Assembly (NCBI RefSeq): GCF_937468385.1
Contig: NZ_CALBWS010000021.1
Location: forward strand, 1 to 64,000
Reading direction: 5' to 3'
Source of the DNA: Neobacillus rhizosphaerae
Lineage (GTDB): Bacteria > Bacillota > Bacilli > Bacillales > Cytobacillaceae
DNA length: 64,000 nucleotides
The notes under the pieces were generated by a model. That model had not been told where the DNA came from, did no database searches, and saw only the letters and a program-made list of their open reading frames with translations. Positions 8,281-17,555 of this stretch are shown here, piece after piece; position 1 is the stretch's first letter, and each line of letters starts with the position of its first letter. A program made the position numbers and the translations under genes.

Positions 8281-10173
8281 TTATATATTTGAAAAAACAA
8301 GATCTTTAATATCTGATAAACATGATGCATTTTTTATCATTTCAAAGACATTCTCATTTTCAAATAAAGATAGAATGGAGTCATATATAGCTAAAAATAT
8401 TTGCTTATCGAGTTTGTTAATGGCTATAAGTAAGACAATGTGTACAACATTATCTCCCCAAGTGATTCCTCTCCTGCTAACAGCTATACCAATGTTTGTT
8501 TGTAGAGCATTCATATGAACAGAATGAGGTATGGCGATTTGTCCAAAAGAAGTAGAAGAAGCGTCTTCTCTTTCAAATACGTTTGCTTTGAAAGAGTGTG
8601 AAACAAAGCCCATCTTTTCCATCTCATCACATAAAGTTTCGATTACCTCGTCTTTAGAAGCGTTATCTACCTTAAAGAACAATTCCTCAGTAAAATATTT
8701 TTCAAAATTGTTGAAAATGAGTTCTCTTTTCTTGTTTTGTTGAATTTCATATATTTTCCCGTGAATTTCCTTCTTTTGATTTTCAATTTGAAAAGGAGAA
8801 ATCAATACGGATGGAAAATAATTATTCCTCTTATCATCAATAACTGTAATCAATAAATCGAAAGAATAGTTCTCCAATTCTTCATAACTAGTTATCTTAG
8901 CTTCAATGGTAATATCATTAGAAAACTCTACTAATAATTGATTATAAATTTTTATTTCAAGACCTAAATAATTCGGACAAAGGAGAATACATTTTAATTT
9001 GTCTGTTGTTGACTTTTGACGATCAATTTCTGTACCAATATGAATAGCGATAAAAGCGGTTTCATCCTCCTTTATACCAATTTTATACATATCAGAAAGT
9101 CGTAATGATACAAAAATGGCTATATCGTATATGATTGGACAATCACGTTTAATATTTTCTAAAAAGGGATTTTTATTAAATTTTTTTAACGAAGCTCTAG
9201 TCACCAATGACTTAATGTGTAAGCCAAATGGTATGATAAAGCCTTCATGGTTTAAATCAATTGAATATAAATCTAAAACTTCATCCATTATTCCGTAAAC
9301 GGTGTTCAAATAATCTGGACCAATAATATTTTTTAATTGATTACCATTAGAATTGATCAGATAATTCACTTTCGTTTTAAAGAGAATGTAAATTTCATTT
9401 CTTTCATAAGAATTTAAACTTATTGAAAAGTCTCTTTCAATCCTTTCTGATAGTTTTTCAATAAGCGTAATTTCTTCGGGATTTTCCATAATCATTTCTT
9501 GAATATCTGAAAGATAGTATCCTTTTTTAACCCTGTCAATCAGAATAGAAAAGTGTAATAACAAGTTCATATAAGAAAAATTATTTAAATAATAATTGCT
9601 TTTTAAAAAGAAATCGTTAATAATATTAGAAATTTTTTCAATATCTTCTTCATTGAACGATTGTTTTAATGTATTTGTGTCAATAATCCGATTATTTGTT
9701 TCTTCAAAGATCACACTGGATAATAATGAGCGCTTATCTTTTTCAGCTCCTATTATATGCACGATATCATTATGGGTAGAAAAACGAACATTAAACTTTT
9801 GAAAAGTAGTGTTCATTTTAGAAAGATCAGCTTTAAGAGTAGAATATCCGATAAACAATTCATTACAAAGATCAAATACGTTTGGATTTTTGTGCTCCAC
9901 TAATATTTTCTTGATAATATAAAACGCTCTTTCCGAGTAGTTTTGAGGTAAAGAATTTTGTTTATCTAATAAAGAAAGAGACTCTTGTTTGTCAATTAAA
10001 TAGCCCTTACTAAACGAGTGAATGATCTTCTTATCAGTCATCAAATTAATATCTTTAATATACGTTTTAATCGTTCGAACAGAAATTTCTAGAATTTTTG
10101 CCAATTCAGCTGCAGAGCAAGGGGATTGTTGCTCCAGTAAATAAAGTATTAACCTTTTCTTCTTGTCTGTCAC
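8281..10173 (-). CDS. licR: PRD-domain transcriptional activator with EIIB/EIIA modules (LicR type)
   Basis: 630 residues. The N-terminal helix-turn-helix (LAKILEISVRTIKTYIKDIN, about 24-43) is followed by two PTS regulation domains (about 170-400, with IAIHIGTEID near 365), an EIIB-like segment (ILLCPNYLG, about 390) and a C-terminal mannitol/fructose-type EIIA module (GQIAIPHSV, about 535-540, as the phospho-His site). This is the LicR/MtlR plan, in which the phosphorylation state reports carbohydrate flux. It is divergent from the beta-glucoside PTS operon at 10366, with two inverted-repeat operators between. Activation of that operon when beta-glucosides are taken up is the expected role. 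Confidence 0.85.
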   Translation of the reverse strand: MTDKKKRLILYLLEQQSPCSAAELAKILEISVRTIKTYIKDINLMTDKKIIHSFSKGYLIDKQESLSLLDKQNSLPQNYSERAFYIIKKILVEHKNPNVFDLCNELFIGYSTLKADLSKMNTTFQKFNVRFSTHNDIVHIIGAEKDKRSLLSSVIFEETNNRIIDTNTLKQSFNEEDIEKISNIINDFFLKSNYYLNNFSYMNLLLHFSILIDRVKKGYYLSDIQEMIMENPEEITLIEKLSERIERDFSISLNSYERNEIYILFKTKVNYLINSNGNQLKNIIGPDYLNTVYGIMDEVLDLYSIDLNHEGFIIPFGLHIKSLVTRASLKKFNKNPFLENIKRDCPIIYDIAIFVSLRLSDMYKIGIKEDETAFIAIHIGTEIDRQKSTTDKLKCILLCPNYLGLEIKIYNQLLVEFSNDITIEAKITSYEELENYSFDLLITVIDDKRNNYFPSVLISPFQIENQKKEIHGKIYEIQQNKKRELIFNNFEKYFTEELFFKVDNASKDEVIETLCDEMEKMGFVSHSFKANVFEREDASSTSFGQIAIPHSVHMNALQTNIGIAVSRRGITWGDNVVHIVLLIAINKLDKQIFLAIYDSILSLFENENVFEMIKNASCLSDIKDLVFSNI

Positions 10174-10240
10174 GGTATCTCCCCACCTTAAACATATATG
10201 TTAACTAATTATAACTAAACTAGTTTTTAGTTCAACTTGT

Positions 10241-10264
10241 GAATTGCACTGTACGGTGCAATTC
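10241..10264. promoter_or_regulatory. Operator 1 of the PRD regulator
   Basis: GAATTGCAC-N6-GTGCAATTC, a perfect 9-bp inverted repeat. It shares the core TTGCAC-N6-GTGCAA with operator 2; the centres are 35 bp apart. Confidence 0.65.
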
Positions 10265-10276
10265 TTTTGTTTTCTT

Positions 10277-10298
10277 TTTTGCACTCTATCGTGCAAAA
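10277..10298. promoter_or_regulatory. Operator 2 of the PRD regulator
   Basis: TTTTGCAC-N6-GTGCAAAA, a perfect 8-bp inverted repeat located 68 nt before the EIIB start codon. Confidence 0.65.
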
Positions 10299-10365
10299 GA
10301 CAAGTGGAGGCGGTTCAAATTTTGGTCCATTATAAAGTCATCAAAGGAAAAGGAGAGATTCAGCA

Positions 10366-10689
10366 ATGAAAAACCTATATATTTTATTATGTTGTGGTGC
10401 CGGAATGTCAAGTGGATTCTTGGCTCAAAAAGCTAGAAAGGCAGCCAAAAAAAGAGGATTAGATATTAAAATTGAAGCGAAAAGTGAGAATGAAGCTGCA
10501 TCACACTTAGCAACTATAGATGTTTTATTATTAGGCCCCCACTATCAAGCTTATAAAGAAGAGTTTGCAAAATTGGGTAAGCCTTTAAATGTACCAGTAG
10601 ATGTCATTCCACAAAAAATTTACGGTACATTGGATGGTGAAAAATTATTAGATTTTGCTCTTGAAATTATTGAAAATAAAAGTAAATAA
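10366..10689 (+). CDS. licB: PTS lactose/cellobiose EIIB component
   Basis: 107 residues. The phosphocysteine loop CCGAGMSS is at residues 9-16, with Cys10 the likely phosphorylated residue; LLLGPHYQAY near 55-64 is the usual second strand. AAGGAGAG precedes the ATG. First gene of the operon licB-licC-licA-bglH-deaminase, 68 nt downstream of operator 2. EIIB takes phosphate from the EIIA at 12004 and passes it to sugar bound by the EIIC at 10704. Confidence 0.9.
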   Translation: MKNLYILLCCGAGMSSGFLAQKARKAAKKRGLDIKIEAKSENEAASHLATIDVLLLGPHYQAYKEEFAKLGKPLNVPVDVIPQKIYGTLDGEKLLDFALEIIENKSK

Positions 10690-10703
10690 GGAGGTAGGAG
10701 AAA

Positions 10704-11969
10704 GTGAAGGCTTTTATAAACTGGTTGAGTATGTCATTTGCCCCAAAAATGAATAAGATTACAAAGAACCCTTGGATCGCATCTTTATCAAGTGCTATGC
10801 AAAAAATCATCCCGTTTATTTTAACAGGGTCAGCTATTTTTCTTTATAATGTTATTCGATCTTATATACATGTCTTGCCTGATTTAGGGGTAATCGCCAA
10901 TTACACTTTTGGGATGTTAGGATTGTTAACTGCTTTTATGATGGCAAACCAGGTTATGGAAAAGTTAGGTCGTATTAGTTATACGGTGAATGCAGGTTTA
11001 ACTGCTATTTCTGTATTCATAATGTTTATAAAGCCAGTGGTTAACAATAACGGAGTAATGACGGTTGATTTTGGTCGTTTTGGTCCTACAGGTATTTTAG
11101 TGGGAATGATTGCAGGCCTGTTTGTTGCAGTTATTTTTAATCTTATTGGTAAATTGAACTTATTAAGTGAGTCGAGTTTACCGGATTTTGTAACTGGATG
11201 GATTAATAGTATTATTCCAATATTTATTTCAATAGGAATAGCTGCGTTAGCAACTCTCAAATTTAATTTAGATATTTTTGCAATCATTGTTAAAGCATTT
11301 TCACCAATTCAAAATTTCGCTCAAACCTTACCAGGTTTTATTTTAATTGTGTTTATTGTAGCTTTCTTTTACTCGTTAGGGATATCTACATGGTTGTGGC
11401 AAGCAGTTCTAACACCAATTTTTATGGCTGGTATTACGGAAAATATTAATGCTGTAGCACTTGGTTTACCGGCAACAAATATTGTAACAAGTGAAACAAT
11501 GTATACAGCTGCCCTTATTACAATGGGGGGGATGGGGGCTACCTTAGGTTTAAATTTATTAATGCTTTTCTCTAAATCAAAAGATTTAAAAACAATAGGA
11601 AGGCTCACTATCTTACCTTCTATTTTTAATATTAATGAACCCATTATGTTTAGTGCACCTGTAGTAATGAATCCACTACTAATGTTACCAATGTGGATTA
11701 ACGCAATTACAGGACCAGTAGTAATTTGGATTGTAATGAAAGCCCAACTTTTGAATATTCCGGATAAAATGATTCAAGTGGGACAAATTCCTGCACCATT
11801 TTCAAGTGTAATGATTACACAGGATTTACGTGCAATAATAGTTTACATCGTCTTATTAGGAATTTACCTTGTAACTTGGTATCCGTTCTTCAAAGTTTTT
11901 GAAAAAGAAAAGATGAAAGAAGAAGAACAAGAAGAACTTGAAGAATCCGGTAAATTAAAAAGGGCTTAA
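10704..11969 (+). CDS. licC: PTS lactose/cellobiose EIIC permease
   Basis: 421 residues from a GTG start with GGAGGTAGGAG upstream, 14 nt after licB. About ten membrane segments. Family features: an N-terminal amphipathic stretch, FILTGSAIF, the conserved PSIFNINEPIMFSAPVV near 310 that binds sugar, and PAPFSSVMITQD near 365. The C-terminus is a charged EKEKMKEEEQEELEE tail. It carries the beta-glucoside (cellobiose, lichenan oligomers or chitobiose) across the membrane during phosphorylation. The exact sugar is inferred from the operon. Confidence 0.9.
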   Translation: MKAFINWLSMSFAPKMNKITKNPWIASLSSAMQKIIPFILTGSAIFLYNVIRSYIHVLPDLGVIANYTFGMLGLLTAFMMANQVMEKLGRISYTVNAGLTAISVFIMFIKPVVNNNGVMTVDFGRFGPTGILVGMIAGLFVAVIFNLIGKLNLLSESSLPDFVTGWINSIIPIFISIGIAALATLKFNLDIFAIIVKAFSPIQNFAQTLPGFILIVFIVAFFYSLGISTWLWQAVLTPIFMAGITENINAVALGLPATNIVTSETMYTAALITMGGMGATLGLNLLMLFSKSKDLKTIGRLTILPSIFNINEPIMFSAPVVMNPLLMLPMWINAITGPVVIWIVMKAQLLNIPDKMIQVGQIPAPFSSVMITQDLRAIIVYIVLLGIYLVTWYPFFKVFEKEKMKEEEQEELEESGKLKRA

Positions 11970-12003
11970 AAAGCAACAATAAACAAAGGATAGGTGGATA
12001 AAT

Positions 12004-12351
12004 ATGTCTAATACAAATGAAATCACGGAACAAGAAAACGAATTAATTCCTGTTGCCATGCAAATCATCTTATATGCCGGTGATGCGAGGAAATTAGCAG
12101 ACGAAGCGTTTAAATTAGCAAAAGAAGGAAGTTCCCAATCTGCTAATGAAAAAATGCAAGAAGCAGAAAAAGAAATTTTAAAAGCACATCGTTCTCAAAC
12201 GCAAATCGTTCAGGATGAAGCACGAGGAGTTACGCATCAACCTTCATTATTATTCAATCACGCTCAAGACCATTTGATGACAATCATGACTGAAATTCGT
12301 ATGACAAAAAAGATGATTGAATTATATGAATTAATTGTAAACCTTAAATAA
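12004..12351 (+). CDS. licA: PTS lactose/cellobiose EIIA component
   Basis: 115 residues, all-helical lactose-type EIIA. The motif FNHAQDHLMT near 85-94 holds the phospho-accepting His (probably His86), and LYAGDAR near 23 belongs to the trimer core. AGGTGG precedes the ATG. It accepts phosphate from HPr and feeds LicB. It is unrelated in fold to the glucose-type EIIA at 7124. Confidence 0.9.
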   Translation: MSNTNEITEQENELIPVAMQIILYAGDARKLADEAFKLAKEGSSQSANEKMQEAEKEILKAHRSQTQIVQDEARGVTHQPSLLFNHAQDHLMTIMTEIRMTKKMIELYELIVNLK

Positions 12352-12373
12352 ATTAAAGTAGTGAGGGATTAAC

Positions 12374-13804
12374 ATGACAAAATACAACTTTCCAGAAGGA
12401 TTTTTATGGGGTGCTGCTACAAGTGCATATCAGGTAGAAGGAGCAGCCGAAGAAGATGGTAAAAAGAAATCTCAACAAGATCTTATAAATGAACGTTCTC
12501 CATTTACAGATGCTTCAGTAGCAAGTGATCACTATCATCGGTACAAGGAAGACGTAGCAATAATGAAAGAATTAGGAATGACCTCATATCGTTTTTCTAT
12601 TGCTTGGACAAGAATCTTTCCAGATGGTGTAGGGGAACCGAATCTAAAAGGTATTGAATTTTATCATAATTTAATCGATGAATTAATTAAAAATGGGATA
12701 ACTCCAATTCCAACGTTATATCATTATGACATGCCAATGGCTTTAGTAGAAAAGTATGATGGCTGGATTAATCGTCAAAGTGTAGAAGACTTTAGTAAAT
12801 ATGCTGAATTTGTAATTAAAGAATATGCTGATAAAGTCAAGTATTGGACCACAATTAACGAACAAAGCATCATTTTACAGTATTGGACTGCTAAAAATTA
12901 TATTCCTGAAAAATATTTAAACAACCCACAAATTAAATATCAAATCAATCATCATATGAATCTAGCACATGCAATAGCTTGTAAATATGTTCATGAATAT
13001 GTACTAGGCGGTCAGGTAGGAGCAGCACTAGGATATGCACCAATTTATGCTTTAACTAGTAATCCGGAAGACCAAATGGCTGCACAAAACGCAAATGATT
13101 TAAGAAATCTATTCTTTACTGATATTTACCTCAAAGGCGAATATAATAAAGCAGCTATGACTTATCTAGAAAAAAACCAGTTAGCGCCAACTATGGAAGA
13201 TGGAGATATGGATATTATTAAAGAAGGCTATTCGGACTTCTTGGCTATAAACTATTATTACAGTGACTGCGCTAAAGCTCCGGCAAAAGAAGCAGTTAGA
13301 ACAGAACCTGGTGTTAATTTGACTGGAAAGAAAGGTGAAAAATCAACGTATGAAATTCAGCCTGGGTTTTATGAAATGGTTCGAAATCCTAATTTGGACA
13401 CTACTGATTGGGATTGGACAATTGATCCGACCGGTTTAGAATTTGCGCTACGGGATTTGAATGCACGTTACGGTAAACCATTAATGATTACGGAAAATGG
13501 GATGGGTGCATTTGACAAGCTAGAAGAGGATAATAGTATCCACGATCCGTACCGTATAGAATATATCAAATCTCATTTAAAAGCTATGGCAAGAGCCATT
13601 GATTACGGTGTAGAACTAATATCATATAATCCATGGTCTTTTATTGACATATTAAGTACAAGTAATGGTTACAATAAACGTTATGGTTTTGTATATGTTG
13701 ACCGTACAGATGATGACCTGAAAGATTTAAAACGCTACAAAAAAGACTCTTTTTACTGGTATCAAGAAGTTATTAAAACGAATGGTAATAGTCTAGAGAT
13801 ATAA
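12374..13804 (+). CDS. bglH: GH1 6-phospho-beta-glucosidase
   Basis: 476 residues, full length for GH1. The N-terminal signature FPEGFLWGAATSAYQVEG is at 5-23; the acid/base Glu163 lies in TTINEQ and the nucleophile Glu374 in MITENGMG. It hydrolyses the phosphorylated disaccharide imported by LicBCA to glucose 6-phosphate plus glucose or aglycone, in the cytoplasm. GAGGG precedes the ATG, 22 nt after licA. Phospho-specificity is inferred from the PTS context. Confidence 0.9.
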   Translation: MTKYNFPEGFLWGAATSAYQVEGAAEEDGKKKSQQDLINERSPFTDASVASDHYHRYKEDVAIMKELGMTSYRFSIAWTRIFPDGVGEPNLKGIEFYHNLIDELIKNGITPIPTLYHYDMPMALVEKYDGWINRQSVEDFSKYAEFVIKEYADKVKYWTTINEQSIILQYWTAKNYIPEKYLNNPQIKYQINHHMNLAHAIACKYVHEYVLGGQVGAALGYAPIYALTSNPEDQMAAQNANDLRNLFFTDIYLKGEYNKAAMTYLEKNQLAPTMEDGDMDIIKEGYSDFLAINYYYSDCAKAPAKEAVRTEPGVNLTGKKGEKSTYEIQPGFYEMVRNPNLDTTDWDWTIDPTGLEFALRDLNARYGKPLMITENGMGAFDKLEEDNSIHDPYRIEYIKSHLKAMARAIDYGVELISYNPWSFIDILSTSNGYNKRYGFVYVDRTDDDLKDLKRYKKDSFYWYQEVIKTNGNSLEI

Positions 13805-13851
13805 TGTACAAGTTATAATCTACAACATTAGTCTGTAACGGGGGATAATAA

Positions 13852-14226
13852 TTGGAATTTTCAGAATTAAAAAAGCGTGCTATGGAATGTGTAGGATTAG
13901 AGCAAACAAATAAAAATACCAAGATAGGCAGTGTTGCAGCGGCTATCTTAACGGATCAAGGTAATGTTTATACAGGGGTTTCAATAGTCACCCCTTGTTC
14001 AATGGGTTTTTGTGCAGAACATACAGCTATCGGAACAATGCTAACAGCAAGAGAATCAAGAATAGTTAAATTAGTGGCAGTTTATCAAGATGGTAGTGTT
14101 CTATCTCCCTGTGGAAGATGCAGAGAATTTATTAAACAAATTGATGCCCGTAACGGAGAATGTCTTATTCAATTAAAAAATGGTATCAAAACATTAGATG
14201 AGTTATTACCAGACCAATGGGATTAA
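13852..14226 (+). CDS. Blasticidin-S-deaminase/cytidine-deaminase-like protein (paralogue 1)
   Basis: 124 residues from a TTG start with GGGGGAT upstream. Zinc deaminase motifs: CAEH (Cys54, Glu56) and PCGRC (Cys87, Cys90), with TGVSIVTPCSMGFCAEHTA in the first. Its length and the SMGF motif resemble blasticidin-S deaminase more than tetrameric Cdd. It follows bglH by 47 nt without a terminator, so it is probably co-transcribed with the PTS operon, an odd partner. Two further intact paralogues (26790, 34374) and a fragment (17556) lie in this window. The substrate could be cytidine or a nucleoside antibiotic. Confidence 0.8.
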   Translation: MEFSELKKRAMECVGLEQTNKNTKIGSVAAAILTDQGNVYTGVSIVTPCSMGFCAEHTAIGTMLTARESRIVKLVAVYQDGSVLSPCGRCREFIKQIDARNGECLIQLKNGIKTLDELLPDQWD

Positions 14227-14368
14227 AGAGACTTTTAGCTAAGTCTATCAGTTATATGATCGTTACGAAAAACCTTTGTTCATTTTTGCACAAGGTTTGA
14301 CAAAAATCACCTTGTAAAGTAACAAATCTGTAGAGTGATTTTTTCCTTTCCAGTGCATCTCTAAGAAG

Positions 14369-14400
14369 AAGCCAGACTTAAGTTTTGTCTGGCTTTTTAT
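14369..14400 (+). terminator. Terminator of the beta-glucoside operon
   Basis: AAGCCAGAC and GTCTGGCTT pair and are followed by TTTATTATT. Confidence 0.75.
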
Positions 14401-14680
14401 TATTAAAGTCTGTTATACGGTTACTACACCTCATTTTAATAGATGTATGTTACCTTTACAAAATTACATAGTTATAAGTAGAATGATTGGTATGGCTGAA
14501 AAGCAATTTAAGGTTATACATAAAACAAAATATCTGTGCCTGTCACCCCCCGAAATTCGTCAAAAATCGATCGGTTTTTATAGGTTGTTGTAAATGATAA
14601 AATGGGTTACAACTGAAAATTGTTAGGGTGGCCGGGTTGTAATTTCTTCTTTTTCTGAAATAGGGAAGGAGGTAATAACT
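14401..14680. other. Intergenic stretch without a recognised gene
   Basis: AT-rich DNA with no convincing frame. The part at 14535-14640 (around TATAGGTTGTTGTAAATGATAAAATGGG) looks like a promoter or transposon-end region. An AAGGAGGT site at 14667-14674 leads to a TTG (14681) that opens a 27-codon frame starting METFLEILREIRKGNG, which runs into the Tn3 fragment in another frame. I take this as a scar. Confidence 0.3.
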
Positions 14681-14724
14681 TTGGAAACATTTCTTGAAAT
14701 CTTAAGAGAAATTCGGAAAGGGAA

Positions 14725-14904
14725 TGGAATGCCGTTTATCTTACAGAAGCAACAAAATTATTGAAGGAAAAGGGGAATTTGAGAGAAGATTTACTTAAAC
14801 ATGTTTCTCCGTTTGGATGGGAACACATTAATTTTCTTGGTGAATACAACTTTGATGCAAGTAAAGTAGCAAGTCTACATTCACTACGCCCTCTTATTCA
14901 ATAA
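14725..14904 (+). pseudogene. Tn3-family transposase, C-terminal 59 codons
   Basis: The frame WNAVYLTEATKLLKEKG, then HVSPFGWEHINFLGEYNF and ending LRPLIQ, is the C-terminus of Tn3-type TnpA. Nothing upstream in this frame continues the protein. It is a remnant on the opposite strand to the fragment at 2080. Confidence 0.8.
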
Positions 14905-14907
14905 TAC

Positions 14908-14950
14908 TAAAAGCCGATGATTCCTTAGCGTAGGAAAAATCGGCTTTCTT
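14908..14950 (+). terminator. Terminator after the Tn3 fragment
   Basis: AAGCCGATGATTCCTTAGCG, then TAGGAAAAATCGGCTTTCTT. A similar hairpin with the same TACCTTA-x-CG core is at 33207-33254. Confidence 0.6.
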
Positions 14951-15202
14951 TATGTCGAAATTTGTGCTTAGTGTATGTTTTCCGCGTTTTAACAATTTGA
15001 ATCCCTATCTTCATCTATTAAAAATGAAAAAATTGATTGCTAATAGAAGACTGTATTCCTTTAAAGGTTATCAAGACCTAAATTAAAAAAATAGAAAAAT
15101 TAAAGGACATTACAAATTACAAATACTAGGCTACGTCATCTACTTTTCAAGATAATTGGACATCCCCAAAGCTATGTCCCCTCATGGTTTGGAGCACTTA
15201 GA

Positions 15203-15231
15203 TGAAGACCATCCCGAGATGGGAGTCTTTT
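15203..15231. terminator. Terminator by the DUF4440-like remnant
   Basis: AAGACCATCC and GGGAGTCTT pair with one wobble; TTTT follows on the plus strand. Confidence 0.5.
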
Positions 15232-15237
15232 GCATGG

Positions 15238-15520
15238 TTATTTTTTTCGATACCTTTCCGGAATGGTTAAGCCATTTCTTTCATCATCCCAAGCTATTGA
15301 GCTTATCTTCCAACCACAGGGCGTGCGAATGAACTGCATTGTTTTCATGCCCATTGTATCAAAAGCTTCGCCAGACAATACACCTATTTTTCGATACAGG
15401 CTGAACCGATGAGCGATATTTCCGAAAATCTCTGTGATTTCGTACGATTCTTCTTCCTTGAAATTTATCAGGTTCCCTTCACTTAATAGTATCTTAGAAG
15501 CTGCTAATATAATGATTAAC
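15238..15520 (-). pseudogene. SnoaL/DUF4440-like protein, C-terminal fragment
   Basis: The minus-strand frame reads EIFGNIAHRFSLY, then GMKTMQFIRTPCGWKIS and AWDDERNGLTIPERYRKK before a stop. The FxxxxGWKISSIAWDDER ending is typical of NTF2-like DUF4440 proteins. No start or N-terminal half is found, and a frame change occurs near 15500. The whole sense reading is by eye, so the family is tentative. Confidence 0.5.
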
Positions 15521-15629
15521 GGCCTTTACAGCTCCTTTTTTAATAATAGGTCCAGATTTTAGAAAAACCTAAAAATGGAAATTGTATATTTAGGTTAAAT
15601 TATATAGAAAATATTGTGAAAAAATGTGT

Positions 15630-15658
15630 TTAAGCTAAAGGGAGTTAGTTGAAGTAGG
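15630..15658 (+). repeat. Half copy of the dispersed hairpin repeat
   Basis: TTTAAGCTAAAGGGAGTTAG, then TTGAAGTAGG. It is followed by ATCTATCGAAAAGGCTCAT, which is also found, slightly changed, after the half copy at 21371. Confidence 0.45.
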
Positions 15659-15739
15659 AATCTATCGAAAAGGCTCATTAGCCATATACCTTGATGGAGT
15701 ATCCATTGTCACTATTAAACGGGTGGAGTTTCCGCTTAA

Positions 15740-16211
15740 TATTTGTCTATAATGGCGAAGCTAGGACGAAACTTGTATGCGAAACTAGGCAAAAATGTCC
15801 GGTCAAAAAACGTATCTTTGCAATACTGTTTGATAGAGACGGCAACTCGGGAGACCCTACTGGTCTTTACTTATTAGAAAAGTAGGGTGTACAAGCGATA
15901 AAAAGTAAGGAAACCAAATGCCGGTGTAGGGAGTCGGATAGCAGCGTAGTACCAATGAAGTTGGGTAGAGGAAAGGCTAGCTACCAGTTATTACCCTTGC
16001 TAGTGACACATTTACAACACACAGAGGTAGAAAACAAATGGAGACAAAGCTAGTAAGGATAGCAGAATTAGCAGAATCTGATCCTAATAGATTAGCAAGG
16101 TTTTGTGAATGGTAACTAGGAGGAGCCGTGTGTGTTAATAGCGCAAGCACGGTTCTGTGAAGGGGAGGAACACAATCTACCGAAAGGTAGAGAGGCTCCT
16201 TTCTACTCGAC
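15740..16211 (+). ncRNA. Group II intron remnant lacking its reverse transcriptase
   Basis: Domain I-like text (CGAAACTTGTATGCGAAAC, then GACGGCAACTCGGGAGACC) and GTAGGGAGTCGGATAGCAGC lead to a short frame (16038-16115) starting METKLVRIAELAESDPNRL, the usual first residues of an LtrA-type maturase. It stops after 25 codons. Immediately after comes domain V at 16123-16156 (GAGCCGTGTG, loop, CACGGTTCT), then a domain VI-like stem and the 3' end CTACTCGAC. So almost the whole maturase is deleted while the catalytic RNA core is kept. The 5' boundary is not resolved. It could still splice if a maturase acts in trans, but decay is more likely. Confidence 0.7.
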
Positions 16212-16540
16212 TAATTGAATAAAGAAATTTAGTAAATGTTATGTTACTCACATAGCTAGAAAAGTTTACAAAAAAGAGAATGCAAGGTAAAATGAATACA
16301 ATCCGATAACAGAAGGGAGATTAGACTTTAATGCTAAAACTTATTATCGCAAATTAAATTCCAACGAATTTAATAATAGGACTATTCTATAATTTTAAGA
16401 AATTATAGGTTTATTAGTTATGTCCTTTTGCGATAATTGAGAGAAGCAAATGTTGTCTAATTCATATAAGCAATAATAAAGTGTTAAATCAGACTAAGAT
16501 GAAACATAAGGTTTGATTTTCAACACTTTAGTTTGGGTAT
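16212..16540. other. Intergenic stretch with hairpins, no gene seen
   Basis: ATTATCGCAAA (about 16340) and TTTGCGATAAT (about 16427) can pair over a long loop, and AAAGTGTTAAATCA/TGATTTTCAACACTTT forms a hairpin at 16479-16530. No coding frame is supported. Confidence 0.35.
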
Positions 16541-16582
16541 AAAAAGACTTTATGAGTTTATTCTCATAAAGTCTTTTTCTGT
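16541..16582. terminator. Perfect intrinsic terminator
   Basis: AAAAAGACTTTATGAG pairs with CTCATAAAGTCTTTTT around TTTATT. Confidence 0.75.
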
Positions 16583-16658
16583 TTTTAGGAGGCGATAATT
16601 CCCATTAAATGCATGTAATGCACCAAAGTGATTGAAACAAAAATTGGAGGGAATTTAA

Positions 16659-17543
16659 ATGAAAAAATATGAATTAGTAAGTGATTATCGTAATAATGAA
16701 AGCTTGAAGGAGAGTTTTAATGCCTTAGCTATGAAAACATTCAAATTAGATTTTCGGGGCTGGTACAACAAAGGGTATTGGAATGACAAATATATACCGT
16801 ATTCATTTGTTGATGAGGGTAAGGTTATCTCAAATGCTTCAATTAATAAAATATCAATAATTATTAACGGTAAAATGTATAAAGGGATTCAGATTGGTAC
16901 AGTAATGACAGATGAAAATTATCGCAATCAAGGTTTGGCTAAGCAATTAATGAAGCATATTATGAAAGAATACGAAAATACCTGTGATTTCATGTATCTT
17001 TTTGCGAATGATACTGTATTAGATTTTTATCCGAAGTTTGGCTTTACACGTCTAAATGAAAGTGAGTATAGCTTAGACCTAGCAAAAAGCTCAATTCAAA
17101 TGAATATGGATGCGAAAGTAAAGCAGCTTACTATTGAAAATGATCTTGCATTACTTGAACAATTTGCGGAAAATCGCCATGTAAACTCAATGATTTTAGA
17201 TGTTGAGCATAATGAAAGCTTATTAATGTTTTATTTCACAGTGGTATTTCATGAAGCTATTTTCTATGTGGAAGATTTAGAAACGATTGTGGTAATGGAG
17301 GAAGAAGAAGATACTCTGCATATTTTCGATATCATTTCGTTAAATGCACCAAATGTTGAAGCTATATTAGCAAGTATTGTGAAGGAAACAATGAAAAAAG
17401 TGGTATTTTATTTCACACCTGATTTTACAATCGAGGGCATGACAGCAACCATTATGCCAAATGATGATGATGCTTTATTCGTCTTAACGAAAAAATCATT
17501 GCTGAAGGGTAACTTTATGTTCCCGTTAACATCACATTGTTAA
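16659..17543 (+). CDS. Eis-like GNAT acetyltransferase
   Basis: 294 residues, GGAGGG 8 nt before the ATG. The N-terminal GNAT core holds IQIGTVMTDENYRNQGLAK (acetyl-CoA loop, residues about 77-95) and FYPKFGFTRL near 127. The C-terminal ~150 residues match the two-domain layout of Eis-type proteins, with a second degenerate GNAT half rather than a short single domain. Such enzymes acetylate amines, sometimes aminoglycosides; the substrate here is unknown. It lies alone between a strong terminator and a deaminase remnant. Confidence 0.75.
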   Translation: MKKYELVSDYRNNESLKESFNALAMKTFKLDFRGWYNKGYWNDKYIPYSFVDEGKVISNASINKISIIINGKMYKGIQIGTVMTDENYRNQGLAKQLMKHIMKEYENTCDFMYLFANDTVLDFYPKFGFTRLNESEYSLDLAKSSIQMNMDAKVKQLTIENDLALLEQFAENRHVNSMILDVEHNESLLMFYFTVVFHEAIFYVEDLETIVVMEEEEDTLHIFDIISLNAPNVEAILASIVKETMKKVVFYFTPDFTIEGMTATIMPNDDDALFVLTKKSLLKGNFMFPLTSHC

Positions 17544-17555
17544 TTGGAGTGAAAT

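Noticed and set aside
13852-14226. Housekeeping cytidine deaminase as the plain call
   Set aside because: The protein is short and the SMGFCAEH context fits blasticidin-S deaminase better; left as Bsr-like with the substrate open.
15691-15885. 64-codon frame in the group II intron
   Set aside because: It lies in the structured intron RNA; no ribosome site and no protein similarity recognised.
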